DNA of 64,000 nucleotides from NCBI RefSeq assembly GCF_047300855.1, contig NZ_CP170197.1, positions 372,001 through 436,000 on the forward strand, in the 5' to 3' direction. The notes below the pieces were generated by a model. It saw only the letters and a program-made list of their open reading frames with translations, made no database searches and had not been told where the DNA came from. Positions within the stretch are counted from its first letter, which is position 1; each line of letters opens with the position of its first letter. A program made the translations under genes and the position numbers. Positions 8,694-16,411 of this stretch are shown here, one piece after another. This stretch comes from Sulfuriferula sp047300855. GTDB taxonomy: Bacteria; Pseudomonadota; Gammaproteobacteria; Burkholderiales; Sulfuriferulaceae.

Positions 8694-10771
8694 TTTCCCA
8701 GCCTTATGGTCTTGCGTGTTTTGGTATAGATGCGCAGCAACTGGCGCCCAGATTTATAAACGCTGGCGGCCAGAGGACTGCGTTTGTGCAAAGCATCGAT
8801 CGCCACCGCAGGGTCATGCGCGAGCAGATGCCTGTATACCGGATGCAAAATCGGAACATGGGAAAACCGGACAGCAAACCCGGCAATCAGCGCAGCGTTC
8901 CCGGGGTGGACGCAGAGCATGTTTTCCGCCAACCCGGTATCAAGTTCACGGACTCGTTCCAGACCCTGATCGGCAGGCAGTTGCGGCCATGCGTCCGGAG
9001 CGGGAATGCTACCCAGGCCCGTATCCAGATACCAGGTTACCAGACGCCGCACCAGAACATCCATGATGTTGCTGGAGAGTCCAATTTTGGAAGCGAACTC
9101 GATATTGCGCAGCGGCAGTATGTGCGGCTCGGCACAGGTCAGCAGGCCGCGGGCGATGGCCCAGGCAGTCGCCCGCCCCGTTTCTGCCATGACGACCGGC
9201 AGCCTGCCGATCAATTCGCGCCGGAATACCATACAACTCAGGTTGCCGCGGTCTTTGCCCAGCAAGGTTTGCCTGGCCCAGCGCGGTTCCGGGCTGGGGT
9301 CCTTGACGGGGTTGCCGCTGGCATCAAGAGCATCCTGGTAATACAGATCCGAAGCTGCGTAGACCAGCGAGCAATTCGTGTCCGCCCGCAATGCGGCCAT
9401 GCTGCCAGCCAGAAATTCGGAGTGATGGCGGCACCCTGCCGCCATGCACGCGATGGACTCGCCGCGCGTAACGGAGAGCGCTTGTTGCCAGGCGAAAGCC
9501 GTCTCGCTGGCTTTAGGCAAAACGCGCAGTCCACTATGCCGCAGTGAAGCCGGTAAATCCACAGTTGCGCCATCCGTGGAAAAAACAATCATCTCGGCAT
9601 TGTCCGGTAACGCATCCAGGCCGGACTGGATGCGAACCAGGAGTTCAGGGTCATCCGCCTGCGTAGGGACGAGCAAGCTAAGCTCAAGCGTAGCGGGGGA
9701 TGTCGGGGTAGGGCGCACCGATTTATCCTGGTCGATTCTTGCGCAGCCTGCCTTGCCAAGAACCAGTTGCCCCAGCCAGGGCAAATCACTCGATTTCAAT
9801 AAACCGGCCAGCCGTTGCGCATTCCCCTGTTCGTTGTGCAACCAGTCTACGCAAACCGCTTCAAGATCAGGAATTTCGCCGCGTGCGGCAAGTTCCCGCC
9901 AGCGACGCAGCGCTGGACTGAGTGGAGGATCAGGTAACAGCTGTGCCACTTTTTCATCAAACCAGCTTCCGGAGGGGAAAGCCCTCACTAACGCAAGCGC
10001 AACCTGGTTGGCGCGTTGGGCATCTTGTGCCGCCATCGCTGAGAAGACGCTTGCCCGGATGCGAATGCAGTCTTCCGTTTGCGCGCGCGCATTGCCATGC
10101 GTAGCGCCGCTCGGGTTAAAGCGCCAGCGGGTCAGCAGCTTGGGCAGGTTGGTCATGCGATGCCCGGCGAGCAGCAGTTTGGAAAACAACCCGTAGTCCA
10201 TGCAACCCTGTTTGACGGTAGTGTCGTAACCGCCACAGCCTAGCATGGCTTCCTTGCGTGCCATGATGGTAGGGTGATGCAGGGCGAAATAAGCGAACAT
10301 AAGGGTAAACAGGCTATCCGGGTCGGTGGGCTGACGGTCTATGCCGAGAATTTCGCCTTGGGTATTCATGGTGAACCATTGGCTGCCCACGGCTGCGATG
10401 TCCGCATGCCGATCCAGATAATCCGCCTGCAAAGCAAGGCGTTCGGGTTCCATCGCATCATCGCTGTCGAGGATCGCCACATAAGGCGCGCGAGCCAGCC
10501 GCAATGCCTGATTGGTGGCGCTACCGATACCCTGATTCTCCTGCCGGTGAACCGTCACGCGCGCATCCTGTGCGGCGTAGCGCGCCATAATTTCAGGTGA
10601 GTGATCTGTGCTGCCGTCGTCGACCAGGATGAGTTCCAGATCAGGCATGGTCTGCGCCAGCACGCTGTCGATGGCTTCGCCAATATAGGCCGCACAGTTA
10701 TAGGCGGCCATCAGCACGCTGACGCGTGGTGTCCGGTGCGGCGAGTCAGCTGCGTCAGCGTGCGGCTTCAT
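8690..10771 (-). CDS. Large GT2 glycosyltransferase with a second, degenerate GT2-like domain
   Basis: This 693-residue protein starts with a complete GT-A family 2 domain (VSVLMAAYNCAAYIGEAI, LVDDGSTDHSPEIM, AILDSDDAMEPERL near 94-107). A helical linker covers roughly 250-350. From about 365 a second GT2-like fold begins (LELSLLVPTQADDPELLV), but where the metal-binding DxD should be it reads GESIACMAAGCRHHSEFL. The second domain is therefore probably non-catalytic and may recognise the acceptor. It is one of five GT2 proteins of the locus and overlaps the neighbouring genes on both sides. Confidence 0.8.
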   Translation of the reverse strand: MKPHADAADSPHRTPRVSVLMAAYNCAAYIGEAIDSVLAQTMPDLELILVDDGSTDHSPEIMARYAAQDARVTVHRQENQGIGSATNQALRLARAPYVAILDSDDAMEPERLALQADYLDRHADIAAVGSQWFTMNTQGEILGIDRQPTDPDSLFTLMFAYFALHHPTIMARKEAMLGCGGYDTTVKQGCMDYGLFSKLLLAGHRMTNLPKLLTRWRFNPSGATHGNARAQTEDCIRIRASVFSAMAAQDAQRANQVALALVRAFPSGSWFDEKVAQLLPDPPLSPALRRWRELAARGEIPDLEAVCVDWLHNEQGNAQRLAGLLKSSDLPWLGQLVLGKAGCARIDQDKSVRPTPTSPATLELSLLVPTQADDPELLVRIQSGLDALPDNAEMIVFSTDGATVDLPASLRHSGLRVLPKASETAFAWQQALSVTRGESIACMAAGCRHHSEFLAGSMAALRADTNCSLVYAASDLYYQDALDASGNPVKDPSPEPRWARQTLLGKDRGNLSCMVFRRELIGRLPVVMAETGRATAWAIARGLLTCAEPHILPLRNIEFASKIGLSSNIMDVLVRRLVTWYLDTGLGSIPAPDAWPQLPADQGLERVRELDTGLAENMLCVHPGNAALIAGFAVRFSHVPILHPVYRHLLAHDPAVAIDALHKRSPLAASVYKSGRQLLRIYTKTRKTIRLGK

Positions 10772-11801
10772 CCCGCTTCTCTATGAGCTTCTTTCTGATA
10801 GCGGGAGGGCAATCGCCAAAGCGCCGCCGCAGGTAGTCCGTAACGCCGTAAAATTGCGCCTGATAATAAGGCTGATGTCTCCGCCGGTTTATTTCCCGTG
10901 CATAGCGTGTGGTTTCCCAATAGAGGCGCTGGGCGAATCCATGTTTACCTCGTTCACCTAGCGAAAAGGCGGGGAATAGTTGCCGGAGAATTTTTTGCGC
11001 AACCTGTACGCGCTCGCGCAGGGGAAGATGCCTTCGCGCCCAAAGCAATTCGTTGCGGGTCATGAAATACTTCCACAATGGCGATTCTGAGCCCCCGAAC
11101 GATACCGATACCTTATGCCACAATTTGGCACCCGGCACTGAATAGGAAAGATACCCGGCCTTCCTCGCCCGATAACACCAGTCCATCTCTTCAAAGTTGA
11201 GAAAAAACGCTTCTTCCATCACCCCTATGTTTTGAATCATGGCGACACGGCAGAACAAAGCGCAGCCAATGACATAATCCACCTCAAATGGCTGGGTAGA
11301 GGACACTGCTGAATCACGTTCATCCTTGCCAATAAACATGATCTCCGTGGTGCTTCTATCCCATTTTCCGCCTAAGGCCCAAATGGTATCCGGCCTTGAA
11401 TAATAATAACTCTTGGCACCGAAGATGCCCGCTGTCGAGCAAACGGAGGCAGCGCCAACAAAAGCAGCTAAAATGCCCGGGTCCACGATCGTGTCATTGT
11501 TAAGTAACAAAATGAACTCGGCCTGTTCGTTCATTGCATACATTATTCCGGCGTTATTGCCACCGGCGTAACCAAGATTTTTCCCTGTTTCAAGCAGGTT
11601 TATGTCGGGAAATGCCCGCCGGATTTCTGCTACCGATTCATCGCTAGAGCCGTTGTCGATGACCAATACGCGAAAGTTCGGATAGTTGATTTGTTGCACT
11701 GATTGCAGGCACTCAATCGTATCCTTCCACCCGTTCCAGTTCAGGATGAGGATCGATACTAAGGGTATGTGCGTTGGAACTCTAGTCACGACATTCGGCA
11801 T
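10755..11801 (-). CDS. GT2 glycosyltransferase, rhamnosyltransferase-like
   Basis: The 348-residue protein has the motifs of the dTDP-rhamnose-type GT2 subgroup: VSILILNWNGWKDTIECL, VIDNGSSDESV, the glycine-rich KNLGYAGGNNAGIMYA and an NND metal motif in FILLLNNDTIVDPG, then NFEEMDWCYRARKAGY. In this subgroup the motif set is typical of rhamnosyltransferases of O-antigen loci, but the sugar is inferred. Base composition is lower in GC (about 50% in sampled lines) than the genes to its left. It overlaps the next gene by 17 bases. Confidence 0.82.
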   Translation of the reverse strand: MPNVVTRVPTHIPLVSILILNWNGWKDTIECLQSVQQINYPNFRVLVIDNGSSDESVAEIRRAFPDINLLETGKNLGYAGGNNAGIMYAMNEQAEFILLLNNDTIVDPGILAAFVGAASVCSTAGIFGAKSYYYSRPDTIWALGGKWDRSTTEIMFIGKDERDSAVSSTQPFEVDYVIGCALFCRVAMIQNIGVMEEAFFLNFEEMDWCYRARKAGYLSYSVPGAKLWHKVSVSFGGSESPLWKYFMTRNELLWARRHLPLRERVQVAQKILRQLFPAFSLGERGKHGFAQRLYWETTRYAREINRRRHQPYYQAQFYGVTDYLRRRFGDCPPAIRKKLIEKRDEAAR

Positions 11802-11969
11802 TCAAAACAAACAAATTAGGGGCCACTAAACAGATTCGAAGCATTGGTTTTCCGTGGAATGTTTCATATATTTGGTGCTGCCTGGAAGAAAATTTTCGAG
11901 CGGATAAAAGTGCCGGTGAAACCATACGAATGAAAATGTCGCCCACCCCGTTGTTGACATCGACAGACA

Positions 11970-12971
11970 TTACTTATGGGATGCCTTATCCACTTTTCGC
12001 ATAAGCATTTTTTGGATTGGCCACGGAACAATTCTTTCATACCAGATACTCATTTTTTTAATTAAGGAATTTGGGCCCACCAAGTAAGCATTGATGATCC
12101 TGCGACGTGCGGATCTATGTGTAAATGCCCAAAATAATTTCCAATAACGCGAACTCCGTCCCTTGCTTTCAAGAATCTCGGCGAGATATAGCGCCGTTTT
12201 AAGAATGTCAGAATAGCAATCGAGTTTACTGAAAGCGCTGGCCGTTAAGATTCTGAGGTCAAACGAGGCTCTTAACATCCGTGTAGATTCTTTAGTCATG
12301 CTGAGTGCATGGAGACGGACAAGGGCAAACGTTCGAGGATAGTCGGAAAATTCAAAGGCCACTCCTGCGCTGGCGCAGCGTATCCAATATTCCCAGTCCT
12401 CAAGTGCTTCCAAATTTTCGTTCCATGAACCGATACGTTCCATAACACTCCGTCGCAGCAAGGCACAATTGACAGCCATGATGTTTTCTTGCGCGAGTTT
12501 TGATAGCAGATTGCCATTTGCTGTCCATAACTTTGGTATCCATGGGCTTGCATCTTCTTCAAGGAGGGGGCTAACAGCTCGTTCCCAGGGCGCGCCCGTT
12601 TTGAAATAACGCACATCGCCATAGACGATCCCTATTTCAGGCCTGCGCTGCAGAAACTCAACCTGATAGCGTAGCTTGTCGGATTCCAGAACATCGTCCG
12701 AATCAAGGAACTGCAAGAAGTCCCCGCGGGATTCTGCCACACCCGAGTTTCTCGCGCCGGACAGGCCTCGGTTTTCCTGCTCGATGTACCGTATTCGTGG
12801 TTCTGTCTCGGAAAGTTTTAACGCCACTTCGCGTGTATTGTCGGGGGAGCCATCATTGACGATGATAGCCTCCCAGTTAGGATAGGTCTGGGCTTGCAAA
12901 CTGGCGATACAGTCCGGCAGGAAACGGGCCTGGTTGAAGCAGGGGATGATGACGGAGACTGTTGAGTTCAT
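11970..12971 (-). CDS. GT2 family glycosyltransferase
   Basis: This 333-residue GT-A enzyme shows VSVIIPCFNQARFLPDCI, IVNDGSPDNT, ENRGLSGARNSGVAESRG and the metal motif FLDSDDVLESDKL near 92-104. The C-terminus is basic and hydrophobic. It overlaps wzt by 4 bases (ATGA). Its GC content (43% over 12181-12240) is clearly below that of the housekeeping genes, suggesting recent acquisition together with the 3' half of wzt. Confidence 0.87.
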   Translation of the reverse strand: MNSTVSVIIPCFNQARFLPDCIASLQAQTYPNWEAIIVNDGSPDNTREVALKLSETEPRIRYIEQENRGLSGARNSGVAESRGDFLQFLDSDDVLESDKLRYQVEFLQRRPEIGIVYGDVRYFKTGAPWERAVSPLLEEDASPWIPKLWTANGNLLSKLAQENIMAVNCALLRRSVMERIGSWNENLEALEDWEYWIRCASAGVAFEFSDYPRTFALVRLHALSMTKESTRMLRASFDLRILTASAFSKLDCYSDILKTALYLAEILESKGRSSRYWKLFWAFTHRSARRRIINAYLVGPNSLIKKMSIWYERIVPWPIQKMLMRKVDKASHK

Positions 12972-14248
12972 GGGCCGATATCTGCGACGGACTCTGGGAG
13001 AAGGTCATTCTCATAGCTACGCCCTTGCAATCTCCATTTCGTTGGTATCTTTAGGGTTAGCCAGCCAGATTCATGTCTATCGCCTTTGCCTTCTCTGACT
13101 GAGAACATTTTTAATGTTTCTCCCTGAAATAGAGGACGAGCGAATTCATCAAAAAATATGAGCCTAATGCAATAGGTTCCGCCAACAAGAGGAAACGAAT
13201 CAACCAGGTACTCAATTTCATGTTCACCTGGCATGTAATCAGGTCTGTCTTCAAAGTCGGCGGTCGACGCCGCTGTCAGATATACGAAATCCGTGGTGTG
13301 CGTTCCTACTACTATTTCCGGTTTTTTTACAAAGCGATCTAGCTGAAAACGCACCCGAATTCTCAGCGGTTCTCCAGAACCAAGTGTCTCTGTCGGGCAG
13401 CCATTTGCATCCAATATTTCTATACCAAGCAATTTAAAATCATCAGTAGCATTGTAAATGGCGGCGGCCAAACGCTGCTTCTCTAGAGCGTAATGATGTA
13501 CTTTGTCATTACTATTTTGATAATAAAGATCACAAACTTTCCCGGGTTGTCCATCCGTAATGATCTTGCCATTGCTCAAGAGAATACATCTAGTACATAA
13601 GCGCTCAACTTGCCGAATATTGTGACTCACTAACAATACGGTCTTTCCCTGCCGCTTGATCAAATCCTCCATCCGGTCAAAGCACTTGCGTTGAAACGCC
13701 AGATCGCCCACCGCCAGCACTTCATCGACGATAAGAATGTCCGATTCCACGCTGGTGGCGATAGAAAATCCCAGCCGCACCTGCATGCCTGACGAATAGC
13801 GTTTGATCGGCGTGTCGATGAATTCTTCCAGTTCGGCGAAGGCGACGATGTCATCGAACTTGCGATTTATTTCTGCTTTGGAGATGCCGAGGATGGCGCC
13901 GTTGAGGTAGATGTTTTCGCGCCCGGTGAGATCGCCCACCAGACCGGCACCGACTTCGATCAGCGGCGCCACCTTGCCTTTGACGATGACGCTGCCGCTG
14001 GAGGGTTTGGAAATGTTGGCCAGCAGCTTGAGCATGGTGCTCTTTCCGGCGCCGTTGTGGCCGATGATGCCGACGACTTCGCCCTGTTCGATGCTGAAGT
14101 TGACGTCGTCCAGCGCCTTGAATGGGGCGCGCACCTCCATCGGCTGGCCAGTGAGCCGCCGCCACTGGTTGAGCGCGGTGGTTTTCAGGCTGTGCAACTG
14201 GCCAAGCTGGTATTCCTTGGTGACGTGGTTGACTTCGATGATGCTCAT
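12968..14248 (-). CDS. wzt: Polysaccharide ABC exporter ATP-binding protein with C-terminal glycan-binding domain
   Basis: Residues 1-235 form the ABC ATPase: Walker A GHNGAGKST at 63-71, signature YSSGMQVRLG at 151-160, Walker B ILIVDEVLAVGD at 171-182 and the switch histidine in LLVSHN. Residues about 270-415 are a beta-rich extension like the Wzt C-terminal domain, which recognises the finished O-polysaccharide. With the Wzm permease it would flip undecaprenyl-linked polysaccharide across the inner membrane. The 5' part is GC-rich (68% at 13921-13980) and the 3' part AT-rich (35% at 13501-13560). It is separated from wzm by a three-gene cassette, which is unusual. Confidence 0.92.
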   Translation of the reverse strand: MSIIEVNHVTKEYQLGQLHSLKTTALNQWRRLTGQPMEVRAPFKALDDVNFSIEQGEVVGIIGHNGAGKSTMLKLLANISKPSSGSVIVKGKVAPLIEVGAGLVGDLTGRENIYLNGAILGISKAEINRKFDDIVAFAELEEFIDTPIKRYSSGMQVRLGFSIATSVESDILIVDEVLAVGDLAFQRKCFDRMEDLIKRQGKTVLLVSHNIRQVERLCTRCILLSNGKIITDGQPGKVCDLYYQNSNDKVHHYALEKQRLAAAIYNATDDFKLLGIEILDANGCPTETLGSGEPLRIRVRFQLDRFVKKPEIVVGTHTTDFVYLTAASTADFEDRPDYMPGEHEIEYLVDSFPLVGGTYCIRLIFFDEFARPLFQGETLKMFSVREGKGDRHESGWLTLKIPTKWRLQGRSYENDLLPESVADIGP

Positions 14249-14310
14249 AGCGGTTAGTGATTAGCGAATAGGGGTTAGTGGGCGGCGGGGCTGATTCCCC
14301 TGTTCGATTT

Positions 14311-14538
14311 TCATGCTGCTTTGTACTGTCTGACGTCCAACTCGACGCCGGCGTCCGGTGTCTCATCCGTGTGTTCAAGCAGGTGCCTGACGACGGTATC
14401 ATCTATGTATTCTTCACCGCAGTTTGAACAGACTTGGGCGGGCACGTGCTTGAATGCCATAGTGGCTTGTCCGCGTTCAAGTGTAGCAGTGGCGAATCCT
14501 TCGCGGGTTGCTCCCCGGTTGCGGATAACGCACTTCAT
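14311..14538 (-). CDS. YgiT-type zinc-ribbon protein (MqsA-like antitoxin N-domain family)
   Basis: A 75-residue protein starting at the ATG at 14538, behind a strong GGAGGAAG ribosome site. It ends in VDVRQYKAA and contains VCSNCGEEYIDD, matching the short YgiT/MqsA-like zinc-ribbon antitoxin family. Family members begin MKC-x-x-C; here the start is MKCVIRNRG, so the second Cys of the first CxxC is Arg and the zinc site looks broken. The usual partner (a DUF4258-type toxin) is absent; the gene instead follows the HEPN toxin gene after 19 bases. Confidence 0.8.
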   Translation of the reverse strand: MKCVIRNRGATREGFATATLERGQATMAFKHVPAQVCSNCGEEYIDDTVVRHLLEHTDETPDAGVELDVRQYKAA

Positions 14539-14557
14539 ATTAGCTTCCTCCAGCATT

Positions 14558-14938
14558 TCAGGCCGTTCGCAAGGCGACCAACAGTGTTCGCATAGGTCGC
14601 GTGAAATGCGACAACCGGTCATACACTTGCAATGCCTCCTTGGCATGGTAAGTATGTGACATCCGGTTTCTGGCTTCCAGCATTTCCAGCCAGAGCGGTT
14701 CATCATCAATCCAGCTTTGTGCAAAGGCTGTTTTCAAACAGGATCTGGGCGATCCACCCGCTTCCAGGCCGGCCTGTTCAGCAAGAATTTTGACTGACTT
14801 CCATGCGAGTTCAAACGTGAACTCGAAATACTGGATGCAACCCGCCTTGATCAGGTCACTTTCCGGCACCACTTGCATGGCGGCTTCAAACTGCTCAAGC
14901 GCAGCAGCGAAATCGTCAATGATCCAGCTTTCACTCAT
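14558..14938 (-). CDS. hepT: HEPN-domain toxin of a type VII-like HEPN/MNT system
   Basis: This 126-residue, mostly helical protein is of the HI0074 (nucleotidyltransferase substrate-binding) family. The RNase motif R-x4-H-x-Y is intact as R90-NRMS-H95-T-Y97. In characterised HEPN/MNT pairs this protein cleaves RNA and is silenced when the MNT partner adds AMP to the motif tyrosine. It overlaps the MNT gene by 8 bases and lies between wzm and wzt on the same strand, so it is likely co-transcribed with the exporter genes. Confidence 0.87.
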   Translation of the reverse strand: MSESWIIDDFAAALEQFEAAMQVVPESDLIKAGCIQYFEFTFELAWKSVKILAEQAGLEAGGSPRSCLKTAFAQSWIDDEPLWLEMLEARNRMSHTYHAKEALQVYDRLSHFTRPMRTLLVALRTA

Positions 14939-15260
14939 AGATCACCTCTGCATTTTTCAGTGCTTGCGAACGGAACCGCTCGCTGACCCGAGCGAAGTCA
15001 ACCCAGTCTATGCGGTACAAGGTTGGCAATTCGTCGAGCATGTCCTGGATGGCAAAAAAATCCGCCAGCGGCAGCGGCGTGTCGCCAACGACACCAAGAT
15101 CAAAATCGGAACGCGACTTGGCCTTGCCTTGAGCGCGAGAACCGAACAGGACAACCTGGTGGCCGCCCAGACGGTTTGTATTGGCGCGCATGGTGGCGAC
15201 AAGCATCGCCCGGATTTCCTGCTCTCGCGCGTCTGTCGTTTGCTTATCGATATTGGTCAT
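14931..15260 (-). CDS. mntA: MNT-domain nucleotidyltransferase antitoxin
   Basis: A minimal nucleotidyltransferase with the G-S-x10-D-x-D signature: GSRAQGKAKSRSDFD at residues 40-54 counted from the ATG at 15260. A TTG at 15269 could add three residues; neither start has a strong ribosome site. Family knowledge says such MNT proteins AMPylate and neutralise the adjacent HEPN toxin. It is the first gene of the cassette, 45 bases after the wzm stop codon. Confidence 0.87.
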   Translation of the reverse strand: MTNIDKQTTDAREQEIRAMLVATMRANTNRLGGHQVVLFGSRAQGKAKSRSDFDLGVVGDTPLPLADFFAIQDMLDELPTLYRIDWVDFARVSERFRSQALKNAEVIYE

Positions 15261-15305
15261 GAGGGTCAAATTTTCACAATCCCTATCTCTATAGACTCGC
15301 TGCCT

Positions 15306-16124
15306 CTAAATCACGTCCGCGAAATACGATTCCGCCCGCTTGAAGAAGGCGTAGCTCAAGGGCAGCAGGATGGCAATCAGGATCATGCCTGGAATCATAG
15401 CCGTTATGTCGGGCGCTTCATTTCTCAATACCACGCTCTGAAACGCGTCGATGATGCCAGCCAGAGGGTTCAGGGTGTACAGGGTATAGAGCGCGTGCGA
15501 CCACTCCCCGGCCGCCTGATGCACCAGCAGTTTTTCTTTCACCAGCTGCAGAGGATAGATCACCGGCGAGGCGTACATGAGCAGGGACAGCAGCACCGGC
15601 AACGCGGTGCCGACGTCACGGTAATAGACATTGATGGCCGCGCCAACGAAAGCAACTGTCAAAGCCGCCAGCAGGGTGTAGAGAATAATGAGCGGCACCC
15701 AAAGCATATAGATGCTGGGCATCATCTGATACCAGACCATGAGCCCGGCGAGGATAAAGAAGTTGATACCCAGTTCCACCAGCTTGGTGACGACTGCGGT
15801 GAGCGGGAAGATCTCGCGCGGGAAATAGATTTTCTTGATCAGGTTGGCATTGCCCACGACGCTGGTCACGCCTTCCGATGCGGATTCCTGAAAAAAGGTC
15901 CACGGCATCAGCGCGGCGAAGGTCAGGATAGGGTAGGGAATATCGCCGCTGTCGATGCCGACGAAACTCTTGACCAAGGTGAAGATCAGCATCAGCGTGA
16001 GAGGCTTGACGATGGCCCAGGCGATACCCAGATACGCCTGCTTGTAGCGCACGGTGATGTTTTTCCATGCCAGCGCGGCCAGCAGTTCGCGATAACCGTA
16101 CAGGCTTTTTGCAACTTGAATCAT
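15306..16124 (-). CDS. wzm: Polysaccharide ABC exporter permease
   Basis: The 272-residue protein is an ABC-2 type permease: a cytoplasmic start (YGYRELLAALAWKNITVRYKQ) and six predicted membrane spans, with AMPWTFFQESASEGVTSVVG after the second span and a conserved NPLAGIIDAFQSV near 215-230. With Wzt it forms the channel that moves completed polysaccharide across the inner membrane. It is the first gene of the minus-strand locus, facing aroB across a 287-base gap, so the operon promoter should lie in that gap. Confidence 0.9.
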   Translation of the reverse strand: MIQVAKSLYGYRELLAALAWKNITVRYKQAYLGIAWAIVKPLTLMLIFTLVKSFVGIDSGDIPYPILTFAALMPWTFFQESASEGVTSVVGNANLIKKIYFPREIFPLTAVVTKLVELGINFFILAGLMVWYQMMPSIYMLWVPLIILYTLLAALTVAFVGAAINVYYRDVGTALPVLLSLLMYASPVIYPLQLVKEKLLVHQAAGEWSHALYTLYTLNPLAGIIDAFQSVVLRNEAPDITAMIPGMILIAILLPLSYAFFKRAESYFADVI

Positions 16125-16411
16125 ATGGAGTGGCTCGAAATTAGTGGCGATTTGGTCGCGTTTATTGTAATCAATGATTATGACGGTGAATTATCGTCGC
16201 CTGTTCATTATGTTGGCAATCTTATGCATAAAGCAAACGCTATGCCTGCCGGCTGTGCTCATTATGCAAGTAAGCGCGTCACTGCCGCCGCATCTTTTCT
16301 GCGGCGATGCCATGGGATAGAGGGGTCGGCACGCCAAAACCAGCCTTGAGGTGGGATCGGCTACAATATCCGATCAGATTGAGAACTCGACGCTTACGAC
16401 GAACCATAAAC
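16125..16411. promoter_or_regulatory. Divergent intergenic region between wzm and aroB
   Basis: These 287 bases separate the minus-strand polysaccharide operon from plus-strand aroB and should hold both promoters. A TACAAT at 16362-16367 lies 44 bases before the aroB ATG and could be its -10 box, but no good -35 is visible at the right distance. On the other strand TACAAT (16169-16164) is a possible -10 for wzm, again with a weak -35. A short palindrome TTATGCATAA lies near 16222. No gene was found here. Confidence 0.35.

Noticed and set aside
11782..11970. 62-codon minus-strand frame in the gap between two GT2 genes
   Set aside because: No motif, no good ribosome site and a partial overlap with the next gene. 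The end MLRICLVAPNLFVLNAECRD faintly recalls a glycosyltransferase start, but it is too short to support a remnant.
16222..16231. Palindrome TTATGCATAA in the wzm-aroB gap
   Set aside because: A 10-base palindrome of this kind is expected by chance and has no paired copy or known regulator.
14790..16349. Long plus-strand open frame (519 codons) opposite the MNT/HEPN genes and wzm
   Set aside because: It is antisense to three well-recognised proteins, is rich in Gln/His/Arg as expected of a mirror frame, and matches no family.
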